The notes under the pieces are model-generated. The model was not told the DNA's origin, ran no database searches, and was given only the letters and a program-made list of their open reading frames with translations. 64,000 nt of DNA. It comes from Candidatus Heimdallarchaeota archaeon B3_Heim (GTDB lineage Archaea; Asgardarchaeota; Heimdallarchaeia; Hodarchaeales; Hodarchaeaceae). This document shows positions 42,700 to 52,432 of the stretch, piece by piece (the first letter of the stretch is position 1; every line of letters begins with the position of its first letter). The stretch is taken from contig NJBF01000023.1 in the NCBI GenBank assembly GCA_003144275.1, positions 1-64,000 on the forward strand, written 5' to 3'. The position numbers were made by a program, and so were the translations under genes.

Positions 42700-43725
42700 T
42701 TATCTGAAATGACATGCTATTGAATGTCCGCTTTCTTTCTGTTCCAATTCAGGGACTTTCTCAGAACAGATAGCTCTAGCTTCAGGACATCGTGTATGGA
42801 ATACACATCCAGGAGGGGGATTAGCAGGACTGGGAACATCGCCTTTTAAAAGAATAACATTCCTTTCTAAACTAGGATCTGGGATAGGAACTGCTACTCC
42901 TAATGCACTTGTATATGGATGGACCTTTGATTTTTCCATAGTGAATATCTTTTTAGACCCGACTTCCAAAATCTTTCCCAAGTACATAACCAGGATAATG
43001 TCAGCCATATGAGTTACTACCGAGAGATCGTGACTAATGAACATATAGGTCAAATTTCGACGTTTTTGAATGCGTTTAAAAAGATTCAATACTCTGGCTT
43101 GAACAGATACATCTACAGATGCTGTAGGTTCATCTAAGACAAGTAAATCAGGATTCAAAACCAACGCTCGTGCGATACATACTCTTTGTCTCTGTCCTCC
43201 GCTAAATTCATGAGGAAAACGATTTAAATGTTCTTTATCCAGACCAACTTCTCTCATAATTGCTAACACGTAGGGGTTAATTTTTCCTTTAGGAATTGTT
43301 TTATGAACGCGTAAAGGTTCTGTTAAAATATTTCTAACAACCATTCTGGGATTTAAACTTGCGTATGGATCTTGGAATACAATCTGCATTCGTTTTCGAT
43401 ACTTACGAAAGTGTCGTTGAGGAATGGTAGATACATCCTTATTGTCAAAGATAATTGTACCTGAAGTTGGTTCAACTAATCGCAATATTGTTCTTCCTAA
43501 AGTAGTTTTACCACACCCTGATTCACCGACAACCCCAATTGTCTTTCCTCTCGGTACTTCAAAAGAAACGTGGTCAACTGCATGAACCCAACCGATAACC
43601 TTACTCAATACGCCGCCCGTGATTGGAAAAAATTTCGTTAAATCCTTTACTTCGAGAAGATTCCCATGTTCTTGTATTTCTGGGGATGTCTCCTGTGATT
43701 CTTCGACATTCTGTGTTTGACTCAT
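42700..43725 (-). CDS. dppF: Peptide ABC transporter ATPase (DppF/OppF type)
   Basis: About 341 residues. Walker A GESGCGKTT, Q-loop VFQDPYASLNPR, signature FSGGQRQRVCIARA, Walker B LLVLDEPTASVD and switch His FISHDLS are intact. The C-terminal peptide-ATPase motif GCVFHTRCPEARAIC is present. It pairs with DppD to power the permease. The frame is open from 43773 inside dppD; ATG 43734 and 43725 are the likely starts, and I chose 43725 because GAGATGAG precedes it. Confidence 0.9.
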   Translation of the reverse strand: MSQTQNVEESQETSPEIQEHGNLLEVKDLTKFFPITGGVLSKVIGWVHAVDHVSFEVPRGKTIGVVGESGCGKTTLGRTILRLVEPTSGTIIFDNKDVSTIPQRHFRKYRKRMQIVFQDPYASLNPRMVVRNILTEPLRVHKTIPKGKINPYVLAIMREVGLDKEHLNRFPHEFSGGQRQRVCIARALVLNPDLLVLDEPTASVDVSVQARVLNLFKRIQKRRNLTYMFISHDLSVVTHMADIILVMYLGKILEVGSKKIFTMEKSKVHPYTSALGVAVPIPDPSLERNVILLKGDVPSPANPPPGCVFHTRCPEARAICSEKVPELEQKESGHSIACHFR

Positions 43726-43736
43726 AGCTCTCATCT

Positions 43737-44795
43737 CTATATGTGCTTGTACTCCTTCTCTCGGACATGACACGCAACAAAATGATTTGGTCGCAATTCT
43801 AACAATTTTGGCTTAGTAACTGTACACAAATTCTCTTTTACGTCTAAGTTTTTTTCAGCAAGATAACAACGAGGGTTAAACCTACAGCCTCCAGGAGGAT
43901 TCACAAGATTTGGAACAACACCAGGAATCGAATCGAGTTTTTCTTTGGGAGCATGTAGTAGAGGAATTGCTTTCAAAAGACCTTTAGTATATGGATGAAT
44001 AGGGTCTTTAAAAGCTACCATTGTAGAAGCCACTTCCACAACCTGACCGCCATAAAATATAGCCACACGATCACACATTTCTGCAATAATACCAAGATTG
44101 TGTGTTACAAAAATTAATGTGGTAGTTAGGTCGTCTTTTAGATTTTGCAGCAATTTGAGAATCTGGGCTTGAATTGTTACGTCAAGGGCAGTAGTAGCTT
44201 CATCTGCAATCATTACATCTGGTTTACTGGCAATTGCCATCGCTATCATAACACGTTGACGCATTCCTCCAGAAAGTTCATGGGGGTACCTAGAATAAAG
44301 GCCCGCAGCATCAGGAAGGCGAACCAGCTCGAAAACTTTAGTAACTTCTTCTTTCAGAATTTGTTTCATTTCCGCCTTTTTGACTTTATCCTTTTCGGCA
44401 TCAGTTAAGCCTGGGAGGCCTTGATGTAGCAGAATTACTTCCGCGACTTGTTCTCCAACAGTCATCAATGGGTTCAGAAAAGTCATTGGATCTTGGAATA
44501 TCATAGCAATTTTTTTTCCCCGAAGTTTCCTTACATCTTCTTCATCCATCTGAAGAATATCTTTGTCTCTGTACATAATCGTACCATTGACAATCTTGCC
44601 AGGGTCTTCAATCAAACGCATAATTGACCTAACAGTGACAGATTTTCCACATCCAGTCTCGCCAACAAGTCCTAAGCTTTCTCCTTTGTAAACATCAAAT
44701 GTAATTCCATCAAGAGCTTTTACTACTCCGTCATAGGTGAAAAAATGGACTCGAATATCACGTAGTTCTAGTACCGTATCTTTAGATTCGATCAT
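43737..44795 (-). CDS. dppD: Peptide ABC transporter ATPase (DppD/OppD type)
   Basis: 352 residues with Walker A GETGCGKSV, Q-loop IFQDPMTFLNP, signature LSGGMRQRVMIAMA, Walker B VMIADEATTALD and switch His FVTHNLG. The C-terminal motif GCRFNPRCYLAEKNL is present, with one Cys of the family pattern later (LCTV). A helical insert (about 130-160) before the signature is longer than usual. It lies 16 bases after dppC and just before dppF in the operon. Confidence 0.9.
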   Translation of the reverse strand: MIESKDTVLELRDIRVHFFTYDGVVKALDGITFDVYKGESLGLVGETGCGKSVTVRSIMRLIEDPGKIVNGTIMYRDKDILQMDEEDVRKLRGKKIAMIFQDPMTFLNPLMTVGEQVAEVILLHQGLPGLTDAEKDKVKKAEMKQILKEEVTKVFELVRLPDAAGLYSRYPHELSGGMRQRVMIAMAIASKPDVMIADEATTALDVTIQAQILKLLQNLKDDLTTTLIFVTHNLGIIAEMCDRVAIFYGGQVVEVASTMVAFKDPIHPYTKGLLKAIPLLHAPKEKLDSIPGVVPNLVNPPGGCRFNPRCYLAEKNLDVKENLCTVTKPKLLELRPNHFVACHVREKEYKHI

Positions 44796-44811
44796 CTTAT
44801 ACCAACCATTA

Positions 44812-46674
44812 TTACCGTCGTATTTTTGGATCCATTACATCTCTCAATCCATCGCCAATAAGATTGAAGGCTAGCACGATTAGGAAGATAACTAGGCCTG
44901 GGAAGAAAACAAGCCATGGTGCTTGAATAAAGTACTCTCTTCCGTCAGCAATCATTCTTCCGAGTTCTGCATCACCTGGATTTGCACCAAATCCAATGAA
45001 GCTTAAACCTGCTGCAGTAAGCACAACTCCACCTAAATCTAACGTGGCTGCTACAAGTAGCGGATAAAGGCTATTTGGTAATACATGTCTGAAAATTATA
45101 CGTGTATTACTCAATCCTACAGCTCGGGCAGCTTCGACATATAGCTTATTTTTTTCGGATAATACTTGGCCACGGGCAATTCGAGCATAACCAGCCCACC
45201 ACACAACAATTAAGGCAATAGACAGATTGAACATATTCTTCCCAAGAGCGGCGGCAATGGCCATAGCCAATATTAATCCTGGAAAAGCAAAGAAAACGTC
45301 AGTAATCCGCATCATCAGGTTATCTACCCATCCACCGTAATACCCAGCAATAGCACCAATTATAGTTCCTACTACAAGTGCCCAAGTAACAACCCAAATA
45401 GCTAGCGTCAGGTCTAACTGGAGTGCCCAGATACATCGACTGAAAATATCACCACCGATGGCATCTGTTCCAAATATTAAAGGTCTACCGTCAATCTCTG
45501 TATACTGCTCTGCGTATGTTACTTCACCTTGGCTAGAAAATACGATCAGGTCACTCATATTATCCTGATTAAAATCACACCAAAGGAAATCGACACCAGG
45601 TACTTCTTCTAAAACTGGAAAAGAGAAAGTCACATAAAGACTATCTTTATCCATTTCTAGAAAGTTTGGTGAGAGTTTTAAGCCAATTGAGGTATAATAA
45701 TAGTAATGACCAGAATCGAAAATAAGGATCATATCCCAACTCTCTGTTGGATTTATGTGTAAGATATCTACTCTGATTGAACCTGTACCTAACCCTTCTA
45801 ATGGCAATACTTTGTCGTAGACGTCTAGTGGAGCGTCTTCATTGAGCTCAAGTTCCCATATTTCATGACGCATCATTGAAGCGTCATTTATGTAAACGTA
45901 AACCTTGAAATCAGTTGAACCTACAACCAGATCGATCATATTATTGCTATCGCGATCGAAGTTAACAAGTGTAGGGTGAGCTTGTCCCGGAAAATGAAGA
46001 ATACTGCCAGTACTATTTCGCACTAAGGAAAAATCGGTCCAGTTTGCGTTGTTGGGCGTTCCTTGATTTATACTCCTGTAGAGATATCCATCATCACCAC
46101 CGATCATTAAGTCGGTAACATTGTCACGATTCATATCTCCTGTAGTAGGACTCACTCGTGTAACATTTTCAGGTAATGTTGGAAACTGGTATGAAGTATT
46201 TAAAACCCATTCGTTTTCTCCAGCTTCTTCGCCAATATTCTCATAATAGAGTAATTGGCTATCGTCAGTCCCTAAAAGAACGTCTATTTTTGTATCGTTA
46301 TTTAAATCAACAAGCCAATTCCGAACGAGAATATCTTCATCAAGTTGAAATTGGTCTGAAAGATCTGAATAATCTGTCCAAAGGAGATATTTTCGTGTAT
46401 CAATTGCCCCAGGTGGTTCTTGTTTTAGAATTCGTCCTTCCAAAGGATCCAGAAGAAACTCTTTGGGTCCATACGGGGTAATCGTAGGAGCCAATAGAGC
46501 GATAATCACTAAAAATGATATTGTCCCAAAACCGAAAAGAAAGAGAGGACTCTTTCGTAAGAGGGAAATACTGTGTCTAATTTCTTTTCCCCTTGTTCTT
46601 AAAGTTTCTCGGAAGCTAAATATTTCTGAAGGTACATCTTCATCAAGCATATCTAATTCATAACCAGTTGTCAT
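44812..46674 (-). CDS. dppC: DppC-type peptide permease with an inserted FG-GAP/VCBS-like outside domain
   Basis: A 620-residue fusion; normal DppC has about 300. Residues 44-63 are the first span. The permease core resumes at FGTDAIGGDIFSR (401-413) and runs to DPKIRR, with the EAARAVGLSN coupling loop intact. Between them about 300 residues hold four or more calcium-type repeats: DLNNDTKID (123-131), DMNRDNVTD (180-188), DRDSNNMID (240-248) and DFNQDNMSD (367-375), each followed by a strand such as DLMIGGDDG. This is the FG-GAP/VCBS pattern of integrin-like beta-propellers. The insert lies in the first outside loop and may dock the binding protein or cell-surface partners (inference). The start is ATG 46674 with GGAGG upstream; the frame is open to 46755. 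Confidence 0.88.
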   Translation of the reverse strand: MTTGYELDMLDEDVPSEIFSFRETLRTRGKEIRHSISLLRKSPLFLFGFGTISFLVIIALLAPTITPYGPKEFLLDPLEGRILKQEPPGAIDTRKYLLWTDYSDLSDQFQLDEDILVRNWLVDLNNDTKIDVLLGTDDSQLLYYENIGEEAGENEWVLNTSYQFPTLPENVTRVSPTTGDMNRDNVTDLMIGGDDGYLYRSINQGTPNNANWTDFSLVRNSTGSILHFPGQAHPTLVNFDRDSNNMIDLVVGSTDFKVYVYINDASMMRHEIWELELNEDAPLDVYDKVLPLEGLGTGSIRVDILHINPTESWDMILIFDSGHYYYYTSIGLKLSPNFLEMDKDSLYVTFSFPVLEEVPGVDFLWCDFNQDNMSDLIVFSSQGEVTYAEQYTEIDGRPLIFGTDAIGGDIFSRCIWALQLDLTLAIWVVTWALVVGTIIGAIAGYYGGWVDNLMMRITDVFFAFPGLILAMAIAAALGKNMFNLSIALIVVWWAGYARIARGQVLSEKNKLYVEAARAVGLSNTRIIFRHVLPNSLYPLLVAATLDLGGVVLTAAGLSFIGFGANPGDAELGRMIADGREYFIQAPWLVFFPGLVIFLIVLAFNLIGDGLRDVMDPKIRR

Positions 46675-46687
46675 ACCATTTCCTCCT

Positions 46688-47893
46688 TCAATCATACCTA
46701 ATTCTTGGGTCAACAAAAGCATACAGAATGTCCACAAGGAGATTGCTAAGCACATAGATTAATGCGGTAACCATAACAAACCCTTGAATTGCTGCAATAT
46801 CTAAGTTTGATACCGCGGTTACGGCCCATCGGCCAATTCCTGGCCAGTCAAAAACCGTTTCAGTTAATACGGTTCCAGTTAATAACCCAGCTAAAGAAAG
46901 CCCTGCTATAGTAAGCGTAGGAATTAATGCATTCTTTAATGCGTGCCGGTATATAATTACTCTCTCAGAGAGACCTTTAGATTTTGCAAGTAAAATGAAA
47001 TCTTGCCGCATTGTTTCAATCATGGCCATTCTTGTCATTCTTGTAATGAGCGCCATTTGTACCCATGCAAGACAAAATGCTGGTGGGAAAATGTGAATTA
47101 ATGCATCAATAAACAGCTCCAAGCTCACGAGAATTGATTCGAGAGCAGGAACTCCTGCGGGTAAATACAACAGATTATCAATTAAGTAAAAACCAGTTGT
47201 CGGTATTGGTCCAAGATCTAAAAATGGTAGCAAATTAAGGAGGCCTACTACTGCACCAAGGATATTATCCTCCTTCGCAAAAAATTTATTTACATTATAC
47301 CGCTCATGATAAGGCATTTTAATTCCAAGACCTAAATCTTCAAAAATCATATTAGAATTAAATATCAATACTTGTAACATTAGACCAAGCCAGAATATTG
47401 GCATGGAAACACCAGATAATGCTGTAATTCGAGAAATTTGATCTGGTAGTTGATCCTTTCTAGTTGCGGATACAATACCGAGAGGGATACCAATGACTAC
47501 AGCAAAAATCATCGAAAATATGGCTAACTCCGCAGTAGCTGGGAAACGGGTTATAATTACGTCTAAAACAGGTAGGGGAGGCCGAAACGAGGCCGAAACT
47601 CCCAAATCTGGAGGTCTTAAGTACCAAGACCCTATATTTGTAAGCTCTGGCGTTTCGAGTGGCCAAAGCCGTTGAAGATACCTAATATATTGTATGTGAA
47701 GGGGTTGATCAAGTCCTAGTTGTTCTGTTAAGAGTTGAATCCTTGCTTCTGTTAATCGATCTTGATCTTCTCCGATATACGAAGCAATCGGGTCTCCAAT
47801 GCTATTGGAGAGAATAAAACTCATAATACTAACCCCGAACATTACGGGGATTAACAATAACAGTCTTTTTATCGCATAGTCTCTTAATTTCAT
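46688..47893 (-). CDS. dppB: DppB-type peptide permease
   Basis: First gene of the operon, 401 residues, longer than the usual 310-340. It starts KRLLLLIPVMFGVSIMSFILS, has the GDPIASYIG motif and the EAA-like coupling loop LLAKSKGLSERVIIYRHALKN, and ends DPRIRYD. Extra residues lie after the first span (about 70-100) and in an amphipathic outside loop (195-270, with PAGVPALESIL). The longer outside parts may contact the enlarged DppC domain (inference). The TGA stop is 11 bases before the dppC ATG. Confidence 0.9.
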   Translation of the reverse strand: MKLRDYAIKRLLLLIPVMFGVSIMSFILSNSIGDPIASYIGEDQDRLTEARIQLLTEQLGLDQPLHIQYIRYLQRLWPLETPELTNIGSWYLRPPDLGVSASFRPPLPVLDVIITRFPATAELAIFSMIFAVVIGIPLGIVSATRKDQLPDQISRITALSGVSMPIFWLGLMLQVLIFNSNMIFEDLGLGIKMPYHERYNVNKFFAKEDNILGAVVGLLNLLPFLDLGPIPTTGFYLIDNLLYLPAGVPALESILVSLELFIDALIHIFPPAFCLAWVQMALITRMTRMAMIETMRQDFILLAKSKGLSERVIIYRHALKNALIPTLTIAGLSLAGLLTGTVLTETVFDWPGIGRWAVTAVSNLDIAAIQGFVMVTALIYVLSNLLVDILYAFVDPRIRYD

Positions 47894-48176
47894 ACTTTAC
47901 CCAGCCAAAAGTATTTCCTCTTCGTAGGCAATAATTGATTTGTACGAATAAATCATTTTCATCTTAGAAATTAGTTTCGTTCTGACAAGAATGAATATAG
48001 AGCGGAAATAAATCCATTCAGTCAGCACTTTGCTTGTTTTTTGAATTTTTTCAAAGACAAAAATAATTTTGAGAGGATAATGTATTTTCTTTTCATATAT
48101 GATACAGAACGCAACAGAAAAATTCTTTTAAAAACAAATTGCTTAATGCAAGATTTCCTGATAATATATACTATCG

Positions 48177-48767
48177 TTAAGAATCCAATGGCTTTTGATT
48201 TAGATGAATGTGGATTTTCTTTCGCGTAGTTCCTAGATAGATAAAGCCTATAATCAATATAATAGGTCCGATTATTGAAAGAACAAAACCTATCTGGAGA
48301 GCAATCGGATTTTCAAGACCGATGGAGGATGCCTTTGTATATGCATTAAAAATATCTTTTATAACAAAGATTATTCCAACAAACGAGCTCATAAATGACA
48401 ACGCTAGAATAACCATCACATTTTCTAGCTTTTTATCAATATCTATGGAGTTTAATTTGCCTAAATAGTTATATCCCAGAAACCCTCCAGTAAACACCAT
48501 CAACGTGCCAAATGTCAACGTTAGTGATTCAGTAAAATATAAATTCCCTCCAGTTAACTGTAATACTACGTTTTGATCGTGACGTATTGATATAAAGGGT
48601 ATACTTAATCCAATTAGAGAGAAAAGTCCACTAGACGTGAAAAGCAGGAATAAGATTTTTTGTCTCATTTTTATTTCATCAGTAAAAGTCAACGATGTAC
48701 CTCTTTCATACAAGTCTTTAATAATTTCAATATATATCTTTTTTTGTATAATAGATAATAAAACCAA
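48177..48767 (-). CDS. Four-span membrane protein, third gene of the FtsX operon
   Basis: A 196-residue protein with four spans after a polar N-terminal region, ending in a basic tail (TTRKKIHIHLNQ). Several starts are possible; ATG 48674 (MRQKILFLLF) would give only the membrane part. It overlaps the 98-residue gene upstream. No family is recognised. It probably works with the FtsX-like permease. Confidence 0.55.
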   Translation of the reverse strand: MVLLSIIQKKIYIEIIKDLYERGTSLTFTDEIKMRQKILFLLFTSSGLFSLIGLSIPFISIRHDQNVVLQLTGGNLYFTESLTLTFGTLMVFTGGFLGYNYLGKLNSIDIDKKLENVMVILALSFMSSFVGIIFVIKDIFNAYTKASSIGLENPIALQIGFVLSIIGPIILIIGFIYLGTTRKKIHIHLNQKPLDS

Positions 48768-49023
48768 TAATTAGTAAAACAATGGCAATACCCATAAGAA
48801 TAATCGAATTAAATGTTAACTGGTTCGCCAAATCACGATAGTATATTGCCGCTCCAACATGACCCGCTTCAAGATAAAATTTCAAATTATCAATACAAAC
48901 ACCGCTTGCTAGCAAAAAGGTTAAAGAAAGAAAGATCAGGGGGATAGCAAGAAAGACAAAGTATTTCTCTTTTTCCCTCTTTGGTTTACTAATCTTTAAA
49001 ATTGGAGTATCTACCATTTTCAT
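48727..49023 (-). CDS. Two-span membrane protein, second gene of the FtsX operon
   Basis: A 98-residue protein: a basic N-terminus (KISKPKREKEK), a span (YFVFLAIPLIFLSLTFLLAS), an outside polar loop, and a second span (SIILMGIAIVLLIIGFIIYY). It begins 10 bases after the FtsX-like gene on the same strand, so it is in the same operon. Function is unknown. Confidence 0.6.
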   Translation of the reverse strand: MKMVDTPILKISKPKREKEKYFVFLAIPLIFLSLTFLLASGVCIDNLKFYLEAGHVGAAIYYRDLANQLTFNSIILMGIAIVLLIIGFIIYYTKKDIY

Positions 49024-49033
49024 ATACCTCTTG

Positions 49034-51814
49034 TTATTTAATTACGAAAATACCTTCACCAAGCAGCATTCCTCTTATGATAATTATAATGAGGAATATA
49101 ACAATGATATAATATAGAATCATGATTAATTTGGATAGATGACGGAAATAGGCTGGAATGAGAATATTCTCAAACGAGATCAGTTTGGGTAGATCAAGTT
49201 TTTTTAACATTTGTTCCGTTAAAGAGCGAATAGGACGGGCTGATATCGTTGCTACAACTTCTTTCTGGCTAGATTTATATGCTGGAATGATTGTACTCGC
49301 TATTGTAAATAGAAACGAGACGAATAACCACAATGCAACATGGTCAAGTGGAAAATTCAATGTAATAGGAATACTCAAGGAAATATACCATACGAGTAGG
49401 AGAGCACTAAATAATCCATCAAAAAAACCAAAAAATAGCGCGGTTATACCTAACGTCACCGATTCAACTAGAAAAATTGTAAATACTCCCCATTTCGATA
49501 AACCCATGCTACGCATAATTCCCATCTCCCTCTCCATTTGCAGAGTGGACATCAACACACCGACAAATTGTGCAATTCCTGCGAGAATAAATGTCTCAAA
49601 AAAGAGAATTTGAAATAAATTTGCCTGGAAGATTAGACTATTTTCAATGATTTTGCCATAATGCCCAATACCGATAACTTCTTTTAGAAAGGGGTATGTA
49701 AGTGACAAGTTCCCTTCAGTCTCCGACAGACTAAAACCTTCTATTACATCACAGACGAATAATTGAGCTAAGGAGGAGTTGAATAGTTCTTGAAAATAAG
49801 AAGTTCCAATATACAGATATCTTCCATTACCCAGAAAAATATTTCCTTTGATAATTGCTGCTATACGTATATTTACAGTGTTGTTTGAAGATGTTTTCAT
49901 TGATATATTAGAACCCATCGGCTTATTAATTGCACGATATAGATCTTCTGAAATTAAAGAGTTTATAATCGAAGGAGCAGAGGTGTTGGTTTCTAAAAAT
50001 TGAAAGCTTGGTACGTCTAAGATTGAATCGTAAACATTTTCAGCAAAAATTGAATACTGAGTTGGATCAACTCCATATACGTAGCCATTGGATTCACTAA
50101 TCTCAGTTCGTATTTCTTGAACGTATGCAACTTGTTTTATACGTTCATTTGCGAGTAAGCTTTCGGAAAAATTGATTGCTTGTCCAGGGTCATTCGCTTT
50201 GACTACTAGATCGACATTTCCCCATTGCCCCTGGTAATATTGGGGAACACTAGCTATTATAGTCGAAGAAACAACTCCTACCAATATAATAAATGTTAAC
50301 GCAATAGAAGATGTCATTATTGTAAAGAATGATCTCTGGAATTCACGTGCAATATTCCTCATCGAGATAAGACCTAACCGTACTTTAAAGGTCTTGAAAA
50401 ATAATTCTCCAGCTTTGGGTAAGAAGAATAATAATCCTGCCTCAACAAAAAGTGTCCCAGCAAAAATCAAGACAATTGTCATAAATTGAATAGAAAACAA
50501 AGAAAAGTCTAGGAATTGCGTGGTACTCGAAAAATTAGATAGAAAATAACCAGTAAAAGCCAAGACAATTCCAATAATTACTGTATATCTCCAGTACTCT
50601 GGAAGAGAAGATTTTTTAGCTGTTCTTATTTTAGAATGAATATTTTGAATTATAGGTTCCCGTATAATTAAATATAAAGGAAAAATTCCCGAGAAAAATG
50701 CCACTAGAATACCAGAGAGGAAGACCGTAATAACAGAGGCCGGATTAATAAGCACAGCTTGGAAATCTAAACTTGGATAAAACTGATCGATTACACCAAC
50801 TAATAAATTAGAGAAACTTATTCCAACGATTACACCCAAGATTCCACCGATGACGGAATACACAAGAATTTCATAGAACAATAGTAAAAATACTTGTTTT
50901 GTACTAATTCCAACAGTTCGAAGAATACCATACTCCTTTTGTCTTTCACGCACAGCAATTGTCAGGATATTAGTGGTAAAAAGAAATTCTACAAGTAAGG
51001 ATGCAAGAATTACAATATTCATTGCAATGGAATATGCTTTTATCCCAAGGACTTGGAGTTCAGAAATTTCCTTTCCTACAAATACATCATATTCTGGACC
51101 AAGAAAGTCTTTGATATTTTCCGAGATCTTTCTAATCTCAATGAAATCTCTGGTTGTAACATCTATCCTCATATTTAACGAGTCAATTTCTGGTGTAATC
51201 TCAAATAAATCAAGCATTGTGTTTATATCAATTAAAATAACAGCAAAAGCTTCTCTATTTCCAAAGAATGGTGGTGCCGAAAATATTCCTCCAACAATTA
51301 ATTCAGCACCTTTAAATCCAATTTCTGGTAATTGAGGTAACTCTATTGTTTCTCCCAATGATAACCCCATAAAATCTTTAACCGTCTGTGAAATTATGAT
51401 AGTACGTCCGACACCAGTCCTAAACCCCTCGGTGACATTCAAAATTGGTACATCAGGATGAGAATGGAAATTTACACCATATATTAACGCATTAACAGGA
51501 TATCCAGTTTCATTCTGTATCACATCTGCTGAGATATAGTATACTTCAGAAGCTTTTTGAACCCCTGGCACAGAGTGAACTTTAGATGTAAGATTTTGTA
51601 ATTCAGCTAAGCTTACCCACTTTTTCGGATGAACACTTATATCAGAATAATTTTGGTTTCGGTTATCAAAAAGAAAATCTGCGTAAATAGTGTCAACTGT
51701 TACAATTACTGCCATCTCTAGAGCAAGAGTAACGGTTATTCCGAATATTAGCAGAAATGATCTTTGTTTTGAGCGAAAAACATTTCTAAATGCTAGCTTA
51801 AGCATTGAATTCAC
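49034..51814 (-). CDS. FtsX/MacB-like ABC permease (two FtsX domains)
   Basis: A 926-residue membrane protein. It starts MLKLAFRNVFRSKQRSFLLI, the signature of FtsX-type permeases. Two copies of a periplasmic-like core domain are seen (about 45-250 and 510-690), each followed by the three-span FtsX domain (GIKAYSIAMNIVILASLL...VRERQKEYGILRTVGIS; FFETFILAGIAQFVGV...MEREMGIMRSMGLS). LolCE-like proteins of this kind use a separate LolD-type ATPase to extract lipoproteins or export compounds; no such ATPase gene is in this window. It may recruit one from elsewhere. Confidence 0.86.
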   Translation of the reverse strand: MNSMLKLAFRNVFRSKQRSFLLIFGITVTLALEMAVIVTVDTIYADFLFDNRNQNYSDISVHPKKWVSLAELQNLTSKVHSVPGVQKASEVYYISADVIQNETGYPVNALIYGVNFHSHPDVPILNVTEGFRTGVGRTIIISQTVKDFMGLSLGETIELPQLPEIGFKGAELIVGGIFSAPPFFGNREAFAVILIDINTMLDLFEITPEIDSLNMRIDVTTRDFIEIRKISENIKDFLGPEYDVFVGKEISELQVLGIKAYSIAMNIVILASLLVEFLFTTNILTIAVRERQKEYGILRTVGISTKQVFLLLFYEILVYSVIGGILGVIVGISFSNLLVGVIDQFYPSLDFQAVLINPASVITVFLSGILVAFFSGIFPLYLIIREPIIQNIHSKIRTAKKSSLPEYWRYTVIIGIVLAFTGYFLSNFSSTTQFLDFSLFSIQFMTIVLIFAGTLFVEAGLLFFLPKAGELFFKTFKVRLGLISMRNIAREFQRSFFTIMTSSIALTFIILVGVVSSTIIASVPQYYQGQWGNVDLVVKANDPGQAINFSESLLANERIKQVAYVQEIRTEISESNGYVYGVDPTQYSIFAENVYDSILDVPSFQFLETNTSAPSIINSLISEDLYRAINKPMGSNISMKTSSNNTVNIRIAAIIKGNIFLGNGRYLYIGTSYFQELFNSSLAQLFVCDVIEGFSLSETEGNLSLTYPFLKEVIGIGHYGKIIENSLIFQANLFQILFFETFILAGIAQFVGVLMSTLQMEREMGIMRSMGLSKWGVFTIFLVESVTLGITALFFGFFDGLFSALLLVWYISLSIPITLNFPLDHVALWLFVSFLFTIASTIIPAYKSSQKEVVATISARPIRSLTEQMLKKLDLPKLISFENILIPAYFRHLSKLIMILYYIIVIFLIIIIIRGMLLGEGIFVIK

Positions 51815-52432
51815 TGTAACAGTTATAGTTCTCTATAAAGGAATTTCAGAAAAACTCTATTTAAGAGTAAATCGTTCAATGCACTCCTAATTGGTATGTG
51901 TTTAATTGCTTACTGATGAAGGAATCAAATTACCATAACTAAATTTGTCAAACAACTATTTAGCAAATAGTTCTGGACAAGATGAGTCACACATCCGCTA
52001 TCAGGCAGGTTAGCAACAGGAGAATGTATGCTTTCCATTGGGACTACTTGAAACAAATCTATTTGAAACATCCCAAACACCATTGATTTTCCACCAGATT
52101 GGCCATTCTTCTCTTGCCTTTGACGGGTAACTCGTCTAACGTAGTTACAAGAAATTCTGACCTAAGAGCTAAGAAGATTTTTTTGTCATCACCTCGGGGT
52201 TGAACACGTATGGGAGGGAGGCCTTTTAAGATTGTGCGAGAGAGGTCAGCGAATACAAGAGATATTCCTTTGTCGGACAAAAATAATAAGGGTAAGATAA
52301 GAATGACTCGTGTACATTTGGAAGAAAACACTCAAAGAATAGCCATTAATATTTCAATTTAAACTAGCAATCTGTGAAATTTAGTATTTAAACATAAATT
52401 TTGTCTTCTTTACATATACGTGGGAACTTCCA
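51815..52432. other. Intergenic stretch, no supported gene
   Basis: About 620 bases. A minus-strand frame at 52059-52331 is open but has no ribosome site and no recognisable motif, so I do not call it. The right end carries the promoter of the ion transporter. Confidence 0.4.

Noticed and set aside
48041..48229. Open + frame overlapping the end of the four-span gene
   Set aside because: Overlap with a better supported gene on the other strand and a low-complexity Asn/Lys/Phe composition.
52059..52331. Open minus frame of 90 codons
   Set aside because: No ribosome site, no motif, no span pattern; composition does not stand out from the surrounding intergenic sequence.
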